Part shown: piece after piece, positions 13,615 to 25,230 of the stretch
How positions within the stretch are numbered: the stretch's first letter is position 1
How the letters are laid out: each line of letters starts with the position of its first letter
Source of the DNA: Gymnothorax reevesii
Taxonomy: Eukaryota; Chordata; Actinopteri; Anguilliformes; Muraenidae
DNA length: 64,000 nt
Assembly (NCBI GenBank): GCA_029721435.1
Contig: CM056583.1
Location: 87,001,620-87,065,619 of the forward strand
Direction of reading: 5' to 3'
The notes under the pieces: generated by a model
What the model was told of the DNA's origin: nothing
The model's database searches: none
The model's input: only the letters and a program-made list of their open reading frames with translations
Translations under genes and position numbers: made by a program

Positions 13615-14164
13615 TACAGTACTGTGTTAAAGTCTTAGGCACCCTACATTTTTTAAAGTATGAAACTGGCTTTAGATGTTTACTTTTTGTTTTCCACTCT
13701 GGGACTGCTGAGGATAAAAACTATATCTGAAATTCAAAATGCTAATTTAAATAATAATTAATAATTGTTGGTATTTCATTAAAAACAGTTGATTTATATC
13801 ATACAACATTGATCGAGCCCTGTTGTTTACATCATCATAGCTGTCTATAATTACTTGGAGGGATGGATGCAAGTTAGAACATCGGTCTGCAGAAGAATCG
13901 TGGCAACTTTTCAACTCTGCTTGGAACGAGCAAAGAGCCAATCATCGTATCAAACTACCGTACAAGACAGTATCTCTCATTTTTGGGCGAGGAGTAGTCA
14001 CTCCAAACACTGGTTAAATTGACTTTTTTTTTTTTTAAAACAATTTTCAGCTCAATATAGTACATTTCTTTGAAATTAGACCTTTTTAATTTCATTATTT
14101 TTGCAAACATATTTGCCATTTGAAATTTGTTTAAATATGAATAACACCTTTGCACAGTACTGTA
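13615..14164 (+). mobile_element. Tc1/mariner-like relic with TIRs and TA duplication
   Basis: The left end TA-CAGTACTGTGTTAAAGTC and the reverse complement of the right end, TA-CAGTACTGTGCAAAGGTG, form terminal inverted repeats flanked by the TA dinucleotide (13615-13616, 14163-14164), as in Tc1/mariner. On the + strand around 13890-13975 a reading SAEESWQLFNSAWNEQ resembles the C-terminal part of Tc1/mariner transposases (the 'AEELWQL...AWN' region), followed by a stop and a T-rich tail. The DDE catalytic region is missing. This is a 550-bp internally deleted, inactive copy. Confidence 0.75.
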
Positions 14165-14185
14165 CTTCAACCTCCAGGGTCATTA

Positions 14186-14915
14186 CACTGTAAACCCCAG
14201 ATAGTGTGATGCACTCAATTGTCTTGTGGAAACTGATGACCTCAAAAAAACTGTAAGTAAACACAGAGATCTTTTGTTCGCAGCATTTAAAAACAAGGTA
14301 AGAATAACTTTTACCTTATGTCTCTTAAGTACCGTCCACACAATGCACCCAATGCCATCAAGTTGGCTTACATAATTATATATATATATATATATCATAC
14401 TCAATCCAGCGTACAATATTAACAACAATTAAAGGAAAAAAAAAACACATAAAACCAGACACTAATAATGGTGTCCACATGATAACGTACAAGTACTCTG
14501 TATGAATTCACTTATTTCAAATGCTGAAAGAGCTACATCCAACACACCACCTCTTGCTAAACCGAGTTCTTTAACAATATTACCCATGTTAGCATCACAA
14601 ATTTCTGTCTTATGTAATGTCTGTTTACTTATATACTGTAAATCAGACACCATAAGGGTCAAGCTTGAGCAGAGAAACCTGACATTATTGCCAACACTAG
14701 ATTGAGATGTATCAGAAAGTAGAACACAAAGACAAATATATGGGTTTACACTGTCACATAAGGCTTTGTAAACACCTAAAAATCTACAACATATATCCAT
14801 ATTAATACCATATCCACCACACAAATGTTTCACAATGCCACAAGGTGTGCGTGAAGGTTTGAAGTAATGTTTCCACAAAACATTTCAGTTTGCCTCACTA
14901 TCTGGGTTTGCAGTG
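14186..14915. mobile_element. TIR element, 'ACCCAGATAGTG' family, long copy
   Basis: It starts CACTGTAAACCCCAGATAG and ends CTATCTGGGTTTGCAGTG, a terminal inverted repeat. The left 190 bp and right 60 bp match the 246-bp copy at 15096-15341. Between about 14390 and 14855 this copy has roughly 460 bp absent from the two short copies, including a minus-strand open frame of 138 codons (14462-14878). No ATG begins that frame and no known domain was recognised. The copy may be closer to a longer parent, or it may hold a nested insertion. A (TA)10 run at 14376-14395 sits at the junction. Confidence 0.7.
14376..14395. repeat. (TA)n microsatellite
   Basis: A pure TA run of about 20 bp inside the long TIR element, at the point where it stops matching its short relative. 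Confidence 0.85.
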
Positions 14916-15095
14916 TCGTAAATCCAGATGGTTAGTGGTTATACTGCCCACCTCTGGTTATGTCAATATTAGAAGTGCTATAAATAAACTGATGAAGAAT
15001 CGGTTTTTCGTCGGCTTATTTTTCCTTCAAAGTAAGTCGTTGTTCAGTTCCAGTCATGAGCTGGTCATATTAGTGTAACATCGGAATATAAACTT

Positions 15096-15341
15096 CACTG
15101 CAAACCCAGATAGTGTAGAGCACTCAATGTTGTTTTGTGGAAACTGATGACCTCAGAAGAACTGTGTAAGCCAACTTGGTGATCTTCGGTTCACAGCACT
15201 TAAAAACGTTGTACGAATACATTTTACCTTAAGTTCTTTAAGTACCGTTGACACAATGCATTTCAGTTTGCTTACATTTTTTTTGAGGTAATAGATATCT
15301 ACAAAACATAAAAGTTTGCCACTCTATCTGGGTTTACAGTG
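15096..15341. mobile_element. Short MITE, 'ACCCAGATAGTG' family
   Basis: The left end CACTGCAAACCCAGATAGTG and the right end CTATCTGGGTTTACAGTG are inverted repeats of each other. The 246-bp body is collinear with the left part and extreme right part of the element at 14186-14915, and with the copy at 49586-49817 (shared phrases: TTTGTGGAAACTGATGACC, CACAGCACTTAAAAACG, TTTTTTGAGGTAATAG). It has no coding capacity. The target duplication is not clear, though TA at some ends would fit a Tc1/mariner-type integration. Confidence 0.8.
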
Positions 15342-15840
15342 TACAGGAAAACACATTTGTGTTTATTTGTGATCAAACACCTCGAAGTGTTAAATATCAC
15401 TTGTGACTATAAACATCTACGCTTGACAGATGTTCGAGGCGCTCACGTCGTGTTATGATAAATTTTTTGCATTGAGTTGGAGTATGCATGTGATTTTATT
15501 TATCTATTCTTTTTGAAATATTGATTTTACTGAGCATTGAAAAGATGATTATATTTTATAAACAATGAAACATATTGCTTTTTTATCAGACATTTTATTT
15601 CTAAAATAGTATATAAGACAAATATTTTCAAGAACCCCTGGTTGATGGAAATGCAAATATTTTTAGTTATTTCAAAGTTTAAGTATTGGTCTATTACTTT
15701 TAAATATATCACTTGGGCATTCTGCTAGTAATGTGAAAGACAGACAAGCTGCCTTCCAGTTTGTTTATATATCCTAATAAGCAGTATCCCATCATCATGA
15801 CTATTTTATGAAGACTTCATTGAGTCATGTTCCTTTGCTG
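15342..15840. other. AT-rich spacer
   Basis: About 500 bp of strongly AT-rich DNA between the MITE and the minisatellite, with no supported feature. Confidence 0.5.
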
Positions 15841-16885
15841 TGATCCCCAGTTTCCCCTCAGGCTGTAATGGGAAACACGTTACAGAGGATTGAGGTGCTG
15901 CCCTTTGGTGTGACCCCCAGTTTTCCCTCAGGCTGTAATGGGAAACACGTTACAGAGAATTGAGGTGCTACCCTTTGGTGTGACCCCCAGTTTTCCCTCA
16001 GGCTGTAATGGGAAACACGTTACAGAGGATTGAGGTGCTGCCCTTTGGTGTGACCCCCAGTTTTCCCTCAGGCTGTAATGGGAAACACGTTACAGAGGAT
16101 TGAGGTGCTGCCCTTTGGTGTGACCCCCAGTTTTCCCTCAGGCTGTAATGGGAAACACGTTACAGAGAATTGAGGTGCTACCCTTTGGTGTGACCCCCAG
16201 TTTTCCCTCAGGCTGTAATGGGAAACACGTTACAGAGGATTGAGGTGCTGCTCTTTGGTGTGACCCCCAGTTTCCCCTCAGGCTGTAATGGGAAACATGT
16301 TACAGAGGATTGAGGTGCTGCCCTTTGGTGTGACCCCCAGTTTCCCCTCAGGCTGTAATGGGAAACACGTTACAGAGAATTGAGGTGCTGCCCTTTGGTG
16401 TGACCCCCAGTTTTCCCTCAGGCTGTAATGGGAAACACGTTACAGAGGATTGAGGTGCTGCCCTGTGGTGAGATCCCCAGTTTTCCCTCAGGCTGTAATG
16501 GGAAACACGTTACGGAGGATTGAGGTGCTGCCCTGTGGTGAGATCCCCAGTTTTCCCTCAGGCTGTAATGGGAAACACGTTACAGAGGATTGAGGTGCTG
16601 CCCTGTGGTGAGATCCCCAGTTTTCCCTAGACTGTAATGGGAAACACGTTACAGAGGATTGAGGTGCTGCCCTGTGGTGAGATCCCCAGTTTTCCCTCAG
16701 GCTGTAATGGGAAACACGTTACAGAGGATTGAGGTGCTGCCCTTTGGTGTGATCCCCAGTTTTCCCTCAGGCTGTAATGGGAAACACGTTACAGAGGATT
16801 GAGGTGCTGCCCTTACGGTGACCCCCAGTTTTTCCTCAGGCTGTAATGGGAAACACGTTACAGAGGATTGAGGTGCTGCCCTTTG
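15841..16885. repeat. 70-bp minisatellite, 15 copies
   Basis: The phrase GGCTGTAATGGGAAACACGT recurs 15 times at 70-bp spacing (first at 15861, last near 16839). One copy near 16631 has a small deletion. Most copies are nearly identical, so homogenisation has been recent. Variants are ordered: copies 2, 5 and 8 carry AGAGAAT where the others have AGAGGAT, which gives a 210-bp higher-order step. Copies 9-12 end with CCCTGTGGTGAGATCC instead of CCCTTTGGTGTGACCC. Each unit contains CTGTAATG and CACGTTACAG, which can pair as an 8-bp stem (one G-T wobble) with a short loop. Confidence 0.95.
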
Positions 16886-17313
16886 TTTCCTACAACCATG
16901 AAAGAGGGAAACAGACTTAATGAAGCGTAAAGTTAAACTGAGTGTGGCTGTGCAGTCATTGTTTTTAAAAATTGCCTTGGACCTTTTGCCGCTGGTATAA
17001 AAGGGGTTACATTAAATCAGCATTCCCACAATGCCGGGTGTGTGTTTGCCACCCAATTACTGCCTGCACACCCAGCCATTAAATCCAGCAAAACATGGGT
17101 CCACTGTTTTCCAGACTAGATTTCTTTCCCGTTTGCAGCAGAATGTATTGTTATTATTATTATTGTGTTCATCATTAATATTATTAATAAGCTATATCCC
17201 AAAATCCATCACCTAACTGGAGAAAAAATAACAGGAACTGGGTAAAGTCTAATATTTTTAGTTACCATCTGGGACTTAGTCCTGATTTTGATGGCAGTTG
17301 TGTAATTTAATCC
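16886..17313. other. Unique DNA next to the minisatellite
   Basis: Contains a TATAAAAG box-like sequence near 16996 and an ATT-rich microsatellite (17149-17190). No transcript or gene can be supported. Confidence 0.4.
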
Positions 17314-17499
17314 ACCCCATTTTCAGAAAAGTTGGGACGCTGTGTAAAATGTAAATAAACTCAGAATGCAATGATTTGCAAATCATTTAAACTCTATATT
17401 TAATTGAAAATGGAGCAAATACCAATATACCAAATGCTGAAAATCATCTTGTTTTTAATTACATTTTAAACATCATTCTAACTTTTCTGTAAATGGGGT
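17314..17499. mobile_element. Short TIR element (ACCCCATTT...AAAAGTT family)
   Basis: The left end ACCCCATTTTCAGAAAAGTT and the reverse complement of the right end, ACCCCATTTACAGAAAAGTT, are inverted repeats, followed by matching AAAATGTAA-type sequence on both sides. The body, with GCAATGATTTGCAAATCATT and TATATTTAATTGAAAATGGA, is a phrase I recognise as a high-copy fish DNA-transposon repeat. It is 186 bp with no coding capacity. The superfamily is not certain from the ends alone. Confidence 0.75.
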
Positions 17500-18328
17500 T
17501 GTAATAATGTTCATCCATCTACTTTGAAAATGCTTAAACCATTAGCCATTAGAATGTTCAAGCCATTCTGAGCTGTGATAATATTTCGGATGAAAAAATG
17601 AATACACAGTATGTATATCTTTTGTCCTTTTCATACTTTAATCAAGCATTCCTGCCTATAATGCACTCATGACATGGAGCATCTCATCCCTGCTCCACTC
17701 AGCTGACACAGGAAGTGACCTCAGGACCGTTACTGTATATGGGAGGTACTCCACTAACGTAAGCTGAAAATTCTCCCCATCCCTAGGTGATTTCACATTA
17801 AACTGCGCTCATCTCTCTTTCCATCCCCGTCCTCGTCCTGAAGATTTCACACAAAAGGGTGATCAGCACTGGACTGCATCCTGATGGGTCTTTCTGAAAT
17901 CCTGCTAAAAATTCAATGCATTTCAATTTCACTTTGTAAAGCCCTTTGTATAATGGGAAGTGTCACAGAGAGGCTTTGCTATAATCTGCAAACCCCCCAA
18001 AAGCCTGCTGAGGGCAGCTGTGGAGAAGGAAAATGCCCCTGGCTGGTGACAGAAAGAGAGCCTGATGGGGAGATGGTGACCTATACTGTTTGCTGGAGAC
18101 TGGGCTCATTACATAATATGTATATAAATAAAAACAGAATAATAAAAGTACATGAATACAGTGTGAAAGTGAGAACTCTATTCATGATGAGGGATGAGCT
18201 GGACGGCTGATGTCAGGCAGGGTACAGGTGTGGAGCTGGAGCTGAACTACTAATGGACAAGGACACTCACTGGGTGTAGGGTTACTCCGCAGGACACCTG
18301 GGGAAAAGAGAAGAGAAAATATGCAGGT
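17500..18328. other. Non-coding DNA, nothing recognised
   Basis: No supported feature. A 108-codon open frame at 17884-18210 (+) has no recognisable domain or splice context and is treated as chance. Confidence 0.45.
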
Positions 18329-18487
18329 AGCTCCATAATGTTTGGGACAAAATATCTTTTTCTTGACTTCAATGAGCGTGCCTCAGTTTCAGATTTTTAA
18401 TCAAATAATGCGCATGTGCTTAAGCAGAAGATTGTCATGTTTAGGAAAATAGTATGCTTCTGCTATTGTCCAAAACATTATGGAGCT
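18329..18487. mobile_element. Tc1-like MITE, 159 bp
   Basis: The left end AGCTCCATAATGTTTGGGAC and the reverse complement of the right end, AGCTCCATAATGTTTTGGAC, match except at one base. The ends are those of a widespread fish Tc1/mariner-type family ('CTCCATAATGTTTGGGACAAA'). The interior is only about 115 bp with no transposase. A TA lies at the left end, but the right TA is not intact. Confidence 0.8.
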
Positions 18488-20453
18488 CCCCGTTGTAAGA
18501 GTGAAATGAATGAGTGAAATTTTGGGATGTAAACATACTCGCAGAAACACAGGTTTCAACATAATTGTTTCCGTAACTTTACTATGTTATAAAATTACTC
18601 TCTATTATTGTTTGCACATATTTAACATTAACAGTAATGTTAGATTGATGTACAGGTATCAGATATGGCAGCTTGTTGGTGCTGTGCAAGCAGCTGGGGT
18701 TGATGGAAAGATGTGAGAAGAAGATTTACCGTGAGGCGGGATTGGATGGAGACTGGGAGAATGTTATGACATTTTCATGAATGTTTAGTGTAGTCCGAGC
18801 ACAGATAAGTCATCAGGAAAACCCAGAGCGTGTTGAACTGATTTATTCCTGCACACACCCACGTTACTGACACTACTCTGTGTATCGCATCGGGGTTCCA
18901 TCACTGTCTTGCCCAGGCTATCAGAACACTGCAAACAGCGGGCATTAGAAATGCACATAATCCAGATTCAGTTTCATAAACTGGGATGTTTTAAATCTTT
19001 ACAAACTATTTATATTAGAAACATACAGTTCCATAACATATCAGTAGGCTGAGTTGCCAGCTTTATTCCTATAATTATTCATGGTTCCCAAATTTACATG
19101 GCAGTAAAACCAGACTCCTGTTCTCTCCTGACAAACAATATCAGAAATGTGCCTATGTATGGTGTATGACAATAATTTAGTCGTATGAATAATTTTATGA
19201 GGCAGAAGAACCACAGATGTGAATGATGTGGCTGTTAGCATGCTCTAAATAGAAACATCTAAAAAAGGGCGGCGATGGCTCTGCTGCAGTCACATGCCTT
19301 GTGTAAAAGTGACATCCAGACCCATTCAATTGTTTCATAGCATTGCCCAAAGAGGCAGGGCTGAAATTAGCAGGATTTTCTGGTCTCACTGAAAATAACA
19401 GAGCATTGTGGGAGCATAGTTTCGAGAGCTGAGATACAATGAGTGTCTGAAGCAGAATGAAGGATGTTTTAAAGTAATTTATTGACTGTATGTCCTGCTG
19501 AATAGTCTATATTCTGAATAATGTGTTGTATTACTGCTGGGTGACACTACAGTCAAATGAATGTAACACATGGTCTGTGTGGCGATAGATGCAGAGATAA
19601 CACCTTAAATTCAATATTAACTTTAAATCCAATATACTATCTCAACAGACCTAGACAAAACGAGAGAGCAGTCTGAACAGTGACAATATCTCACAGCTGA
19701 CCAACTCACTTCTGCCTCTGACGCTCTCTCTTCCTGTAGGTTTTCTCTCCAAACATGGAAATACACACCTCACTCCACTGATAGAGATTTAATATAGCTT
19801 TTAATTGGTGGAAGTATGTGTGCCAAATAACGTTTAAATTGAATAGAAACAGGACTCGGTCATCCTGAAAATAGTAATTGTGGTCAAACAGAAAGATCTC
19901 TCTCCAGGTCATGTTAATATGTATAATAACTTGGTGACTTTTGTGAATTGTTGCGGTGAAATAACGCCATTCTGTAAGTGAGAAGATTATTTCAACAGAG
20001 GTCAAAGGAAATAGTGATTCTCCTGCAGCATGCACTAAACTCACCGTTAAGAGGCATTTGAGAACTAGACTTTCACGTCCATATCTTTCCGTGGAAGAAG
20101 AATAATGATGAGGGAAATGGGCTTTTAACTTCAAGGTTATATGTTGGTGTGTTACATTGGCAGTGCGGTTTTACCTTGAGCAAAGTGTTTAACCTGCTTG
20201 GCTTCAGTGAACATCCAGCTGGATCACTGTATGTGAAGAATGACAGGTCTGCCTCAGAGCATCTGTTAAATGGCTTTACAGTCAAGATTTATTCATTTTG
20301 GTGCAATTCACATATTTATGCCTGGAAGCCACAGAGGTGTTGTAGTTAAAATTTATAAAAAATATGTGTCATAATGTGTCTCATTAGCGCTGAAGTGCTC
20401 AGCTAGACTTTTTGACGAGTGGATAAGCGGAGTTTGTTTCATTCATTTTGACC

Positions 20454-20505
20454 CCTCTCACTCTCTCTCTTTCTCTCTCTCTCTCCCTCCATCTCTCTTT
20501 CTCTG
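20454..20505. repeat. (CT)n microsatellite
   Basis: A CT-rich tract with a few interruptions. A complementary (GA)n tract follows about 110 bp downstream (20613-20640), so the two could pair into a hairpin. Confidence 0.9.
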
Positions 20506-20612
20506 GGTTTGTAGTCCTGTTTCACTTATTTGATATTCAGAGATGGAAGGACCAAAAAATGGCCTCCAAGCTCCGGTTGTGTGTCTGCCATTATCTGCCC
20601 TGCATGACCATT

Positions 20613-20640
20613 AAGAGAGAGAGAGAGAGAGAGAGAAAGA
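20613..20640. repeat. (GA)n microsatellite
   Basis: A nearly pure GA tract, complementary to the CT tract at 20454-20505. Confidence 0.9.
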
Positions 20641-21216
20641 GATCAATACTGTTTCAGCTGGAGCAGCTAATGCGCTACGACCTGATGCTTGGAGGGGCCT
20701 TGGAAAGTGTACAGTAATCTGAGGTGTTTCTGCCACTGCCTAAATGATGTATTATTGTGTATCACCCTGTCAAGTGGCTGGTGCTCGTAATCTGTGATTT
20801 CCACACGGCTTCAAATCCACTTCCTGCCCCCAACCCCAGAACCCTTCAAACTTATTTACCAAATACTCAACGCACTGATGTACCAAGTGCAAGAGTCAAA
20901 GCCCATTATTTCACAAGCTGCCCAATGTCTTCACCACTTCCCCATCGATTCACTGAAAAATTACCTTCATAATATAATTTTCAATTTCAGCAGTAAACAT
21001 TTTGAGAGTTAATCTAACTTGGCTTGAAAAAGTAGAAACATTTGCTGTTGAAAATCCAAAACAAGAACAAAAAATCCAACAGCAAACTATTTAGCACCAC
21101 TCAGGCGCTGTCGTTTATTATTCTTGTTAAGGCTCCTCAAACACAGAGGAGGCCGAGGCCTTTGGTGCAGCTCTGTTGATGTAGAAAGTGGCCTCCGGCT
21201 GTGTGACAGAGTGAGC

Positions 21217-21320
21217 TGCAGGTGTGCTGTCCACCATGGGCTGCTGTCCACCCTGAGAGCTGCTGTCCACCATGGGCTGCTGTCCACTATGAGAGCCTCT
21301 GTTCCCCATGAGAGCCTCTG
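21217..21320. repeat. Small 36-bp tandem repeat
   Basis: GCTGTCCACCATGGGCT plus GCTGTCCACCCTGAGAGCT is repeated about twice with decay, and then continues as GAGAGCCTCTGT copies. It keeps open frames on both strands (for example 21087-21500 minus, 137 codons), which is expected from a repeat with a period divisible by 3 and is not evidence of a gene. Confidence 0.7.
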
Positions 21321-23184
21321 TCCTTGGTGCTGAAACACAGACTTCAGCTGCTTGCTTGTGTGAGAGCTTCTCCGCTCCAGGCTGTACGACTGAATCTGCA
21401 GCTGTGCTCCTGCCTCACAGCTTGTGCTCACCTGCACACAGGAACTGACGCCTCTGCAGGACAGCAGCCTCACCTTGTTGTTGTCTTTGTCGTTGAACAC
21501 CCTGGTGTGTCACATGATCACCCCGAGTCAATATAGACTTCTGTCTCCTCCTCCCTAAACCTGCCCTCCCAGTTTCCTTCATACAATTTCTTTCTCATTT
21601 ACCCCCCAAGTACATAAGAGACACTATAAACAGAGATAAATGTACTCCCTGCACACAGATGAAGGTACTGATGCCTTCAGAGATTCAGCTGTAAGTGGTG
21701 ACTGACTCAGTGAGCCCACATGAACTCCCTCAGTGTTGCAGTGTGCACTGCAGATCTCAAATCAGGCCCCCTTTTCCAGATCTAACCCAGGATCTCTCTC
21801 CGCCCTGAACAACTGAAGCTCTCACACCTGTCTAAAGGGAGGGTGGAAATCCAGCAGTTACCAGCCTTCTGGGACTATGATTTCAGTGCTGAGATTCCAG
21901 ATAATTCCAGTGTTAACTATACCTTAGAATGCAATAATTGAAGAAATGGACAATCAACGCTGATGATCAGCTCCCAAAGTTTAATCAACACAACCATTCT
22001 CTTCCATAAGAATACATTTATGGCAATTACACAAATATGGTATGGATAAAGTGATAAAGATAAAGCATTAAAAATGAGAATATCAGAGATTGTTGGTATG
22101 GTTGGTCACCAACATGAGTGGAAGGTTGAGTGCAACTTCTTGTTTTGTTATTTGAGCGAGGGGCTCTCAAAATGTCCGGGAGAAAAAGCATCCTTGGCAT
22201 GACCGTCTGCTGCTGTGAAGTGAGGGGAATAATCTCCCTCCTGCAGTGTTCAGTTAGAATAATATACTGCCTTAATCATGTTCATGAATCCACCGCACCT
22301 ATTGTGTCCAGCACTGAGCAGAGATAAGACCACTTAGACCTGCCAGACACCTTCATCTCACCCAGGGACAGTGGAACAGCTGGAGTCCAGCCAACAGGCA
22401 ACGCACAGTGTAAGGTCATCTCACAAACATTTATTTGCAAAAAAAAAAAAAAACCAAAACAAAATTTGTTTGCATTAAATCTCAATGGAAGTCAAGAAAG
22501 AGGACAATAATTATCACTTCTAGTTGAGTCTTTATCTTTTTTCAAGAGTAATATGACAACCATTGCAGGATCACAGAAAATGGCCTTTTCTCCACAGGAG
22601 GTTTAATTATTTTAGTAATTAGTTTAGTAGCCCAAATGCTGGCTAAAAAGGACACTGAGCAGGACACTGTCCTTTCCGCATATATTCTGGTCTGCTTTGT
22701 TGAGCTCAACCAAGGTCATGGATGTAGCCAGACATCCTCCCAGAATCATTCTGCGAAACTCCTACTTTATTTTCCAGACAAGCTGATTATATCTAATTTT
22801 AATAGTACATACTGGCTCTCTATCAACAGAAATGTTTTAATGTACTAGTTTGCTGAGGTCTTCATAGCCAAAGGGTGGGTAAAATTGTCAGCTAACATTG
22901 GTCAGAACCGCATAAACAAAATAATAGCAAAAATGTAATACTTTGAAATAAGCTCCAATTAAACTTTAAAATTGGGGATTTGAAAGGGGCATCCAGAAAT
23001 CTATCTCGAGGCTATTTTGCCCAGTTTGTTAAGCGAATTCACTCAGGCCCCTTTTAACACAGTATGCTATTCCTGTTATTTTCTGATGAAATACTCAAAC
23101 ATGGACTGTTCTGCAATCTGCGTTTTCTGTGATTTTATCATTTATTTGGGGAGAAATTCTCGGCAGCTGTATTTGAGTAATGAA

Positions 23185-24852
23185 CAGTGGTGGTTTTTCA
23201 CGGAGGCCAAGGGAAGCCTGGCTTCCCCAAAAATTATTGCTAAAAAGAAAAAATATAAATAAGCTTCACCACAATGTATTTTATATTGATGTCACTTCCA
23301 GCGCACTTTGGCTTTAGCTGAGCGTGAGGAGCAAAACAGCGCTCCTCCTGTCAAGCTCTCATTGTGTCTAACACTTCGTGCCTCATGCCCTGCGCCCTGT
23401 CTGTCAGCTCGGAGGCCAGCTTCACTTGGCCTCCCTTTGGAAAAAAAAAACAGTCCGTATTAGCCAATCAGATTGAAGCACGGCTCATCGCTTAATGGTC
23501 GATGTATTATTAAAAAAAATATGAGGGAGGCCAGATCAAATCTGGCTTCCAACCAATCACAAACTGTTACGGAAAATACACACACTGATTCAACTGTCCC
23601 GCCAGGCACCAGCCAGCCCACACAGAGAGTATAGCCATTAAGTCAGAGAATGGATGGTGACAGGGACCCTGAGTTTCTTGTAAAAAATTACTTCACAAAA
23701 CTTCCTTTTGAGGTTCAGCTAATAGTCAAGCGGGACGGTAGGCCGACTCCAAAGCTCAATTTATCTAAGGGGAGAACTGATGGAAAAGTTCGCTCTTTTA
23801 GTGAAGCTTCTATGCTAGAAACGAGTGGCTAACAGGAAGTGCCGAGCTGAACCGGCTTTTCTGCTGGCCATGTCTCCGATGGCCCGCCGTGGCCTTTCTG
23901 ATGACCGGGTTGTTGTCACATTTTTCTTATGTGATACATAAAATGTGGTGTTTTATTCTTTATTATTCTTCTCGTGTCAAGTGGATTTCAGAGCATGATG
24001 GCTAAGCTGCACTGTTTTTTTTATACAGTCAATCCTTACCGAGACTGCATTTAGGTCCGCTGACATCAGCTGCACTATCGGCTGACAGCTGTAAGGTTTA
24101 CAGTTGATAGCGCTGCAGCACGGTTGATATCAATTTTTATATAAACCTTTGTAACTATGTGTTTTATATTTAGTTTATGTCATTCAGACATTGCGTGCGG
24201 GTTGTGCACTCATGTTGAGTGTGTTTTTGGATGTATGAATATTGGGCATCCTTGTGATTTGTTAATTTCAGTTGCGAGGCTGCCACATATGACATTGTTA
24301 CTTCTAATGTTGGTGGAAGGGGTTTGCCTGTGTTTCTGTACAATAGTCCACGGCTATCTTGCAAATGCTTTTGTTGCCAATTAATTAAATATGAGTCAGA
24401 GATAAGAATTGTCTTAATTAATATTATATTATATAAATAATTATATTTATTAATACTGTCTGTGAAAGCAATGGCTAAAATGTTTTTGTTATATCTAGAT
24501 CCTGTCATAATTGCCGTCTGATCGCTATGTGTTTCACTTTCTGCTGTGATAAAGCTACGAGACGTTTACCAGCTCTGCATGGGCTTCCTCTAACTGATCA
24601 CATACTCTTGTGTGCCAGAGCCATTAGCACGCGCAGAGCCCGAAGCGCGCATCCACAGCTCTCCCTCGTGCTTTCACTCTCTCTCTCACACGCGGTACTC
24701 TTTTTTTTTTACTAAAATGAATGAGAAGTCGATAGAAAAAAGGTACTGTAACAGTAGGCTAACGTGTTGGCAGGAAAATAACACGTAAACGCTGAATTAA
24801 ATTCGTTGTTCATTCTGGCTTCTTCGGTAATTTTTGTCACGGGCCGCCACTA
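23185..24852 (+). mobile_element. hAT transposon, internally degenerate, 8-bp TSD
   Basis: The left end CAGTGGTGGTTTTTCACGG and the reverse complement of the right end, TAGTGGCGGCCCGTGACAA, are hAT-type terminal inverted repeats. They are flanked by a perfect 8-bp target duplication GTAATGAA (23177-23184 and 24853-24860). The 1668-bp element contains the N-terminal part of a transposase (about 23650-23910) but no dimerisation or catalytic region, so it is a deletion derivative. The subterminal 'GGAGGCCAAGGGAAGCCTGG' style is typical of hAT families in fish. The perfect TSD suggests a moderately young insertion, although the coding part is broken. Confidence 0.9.
23650..23910 (+). pseudogene. 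hAT transposase N-terminal fragment (TTF/MYM-type zinc finger), frameshifted
   Basis: In the intact transposase this region binds DNA and precedes the RNase H-like catalytic fold. From ATG 23650 the frame reads a DPEFLVKNYF start and then RDGRPTPKLNLSKG, followed by an FSEAS segment and a stop at about 23832. After a shift of one frame the reading continues as RNEWLTGSAELNRLFCWPCL (about 23812-23870). WLTG..N.LFC.PCL is the hallmark of the TTF-type zinc finger in hAT-derived 'zinc finger MYM-type 1-like' proteins. The intact gene would run to several hundred more codons. Here the catalytic core is absent and the reading frame is broken, so no function is expected. It lies inside the TIRs and TSD of the element at 23185-24852. 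Confidence 0.75.
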
Positions 24853-24860
24853 GTAATGAA

Positions 24861-25187
24861 TGTCAAAACTTGGGATTTTTTTTATACCATCAGTTTGAAA
24901 CTGAGCACTAGTGACCTAAATTTTTTGTTGATGAAATCTGGAAAAATAAACCGGTAAAGTCAAGGTTTAAATTTTATGACAAAGGATGTACAATCAACCC
25001 CCACTGGTGCAAACAAGACAAATAATAATAATAATAATTAGAAGAAGAAGAAGAAATCCACAAGTCCTGCATATCCTTGGGAACTTCCACAGTAGTGTGC
25101 CAAGATTCATTAGTTTTAATTTAATTAAATTTCATTCCATTTCTTCACCTCTGATTGCTTGAAAATTGTTGGTTTACAAAAATTTGT

Positions 25188-25230
<43 letters not shown>

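Larger units (their letters stand above)
18488..23176. other. Gene-poor non-coding stretch
   Basis: Nothing coding is supported over 4.7 kb. It contains the CT and GA microsatellites listed separately and a small imperfect minisatellite near 21217-21320. Open frames of 60-142 codons on both strands lack domain similarity. Confidence 0.5.

Noticed and set aside
15841..16885. CRISPR-like array
   Set aside because: It is a head-to-tail tandem repeat without unique spacers, in vertebrate DNA.
16996..17003. TATAAAAG as a gene promoter
   Set aside because: No transcript or coding region follows. A TATA-like octamer is common by chance in AT-rich DNA.
21087..21500. 137-codon minus-strand frame overlapping + strand frames
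   Set aside because: Kept open by a small tandem repeat with a period divisible by three.
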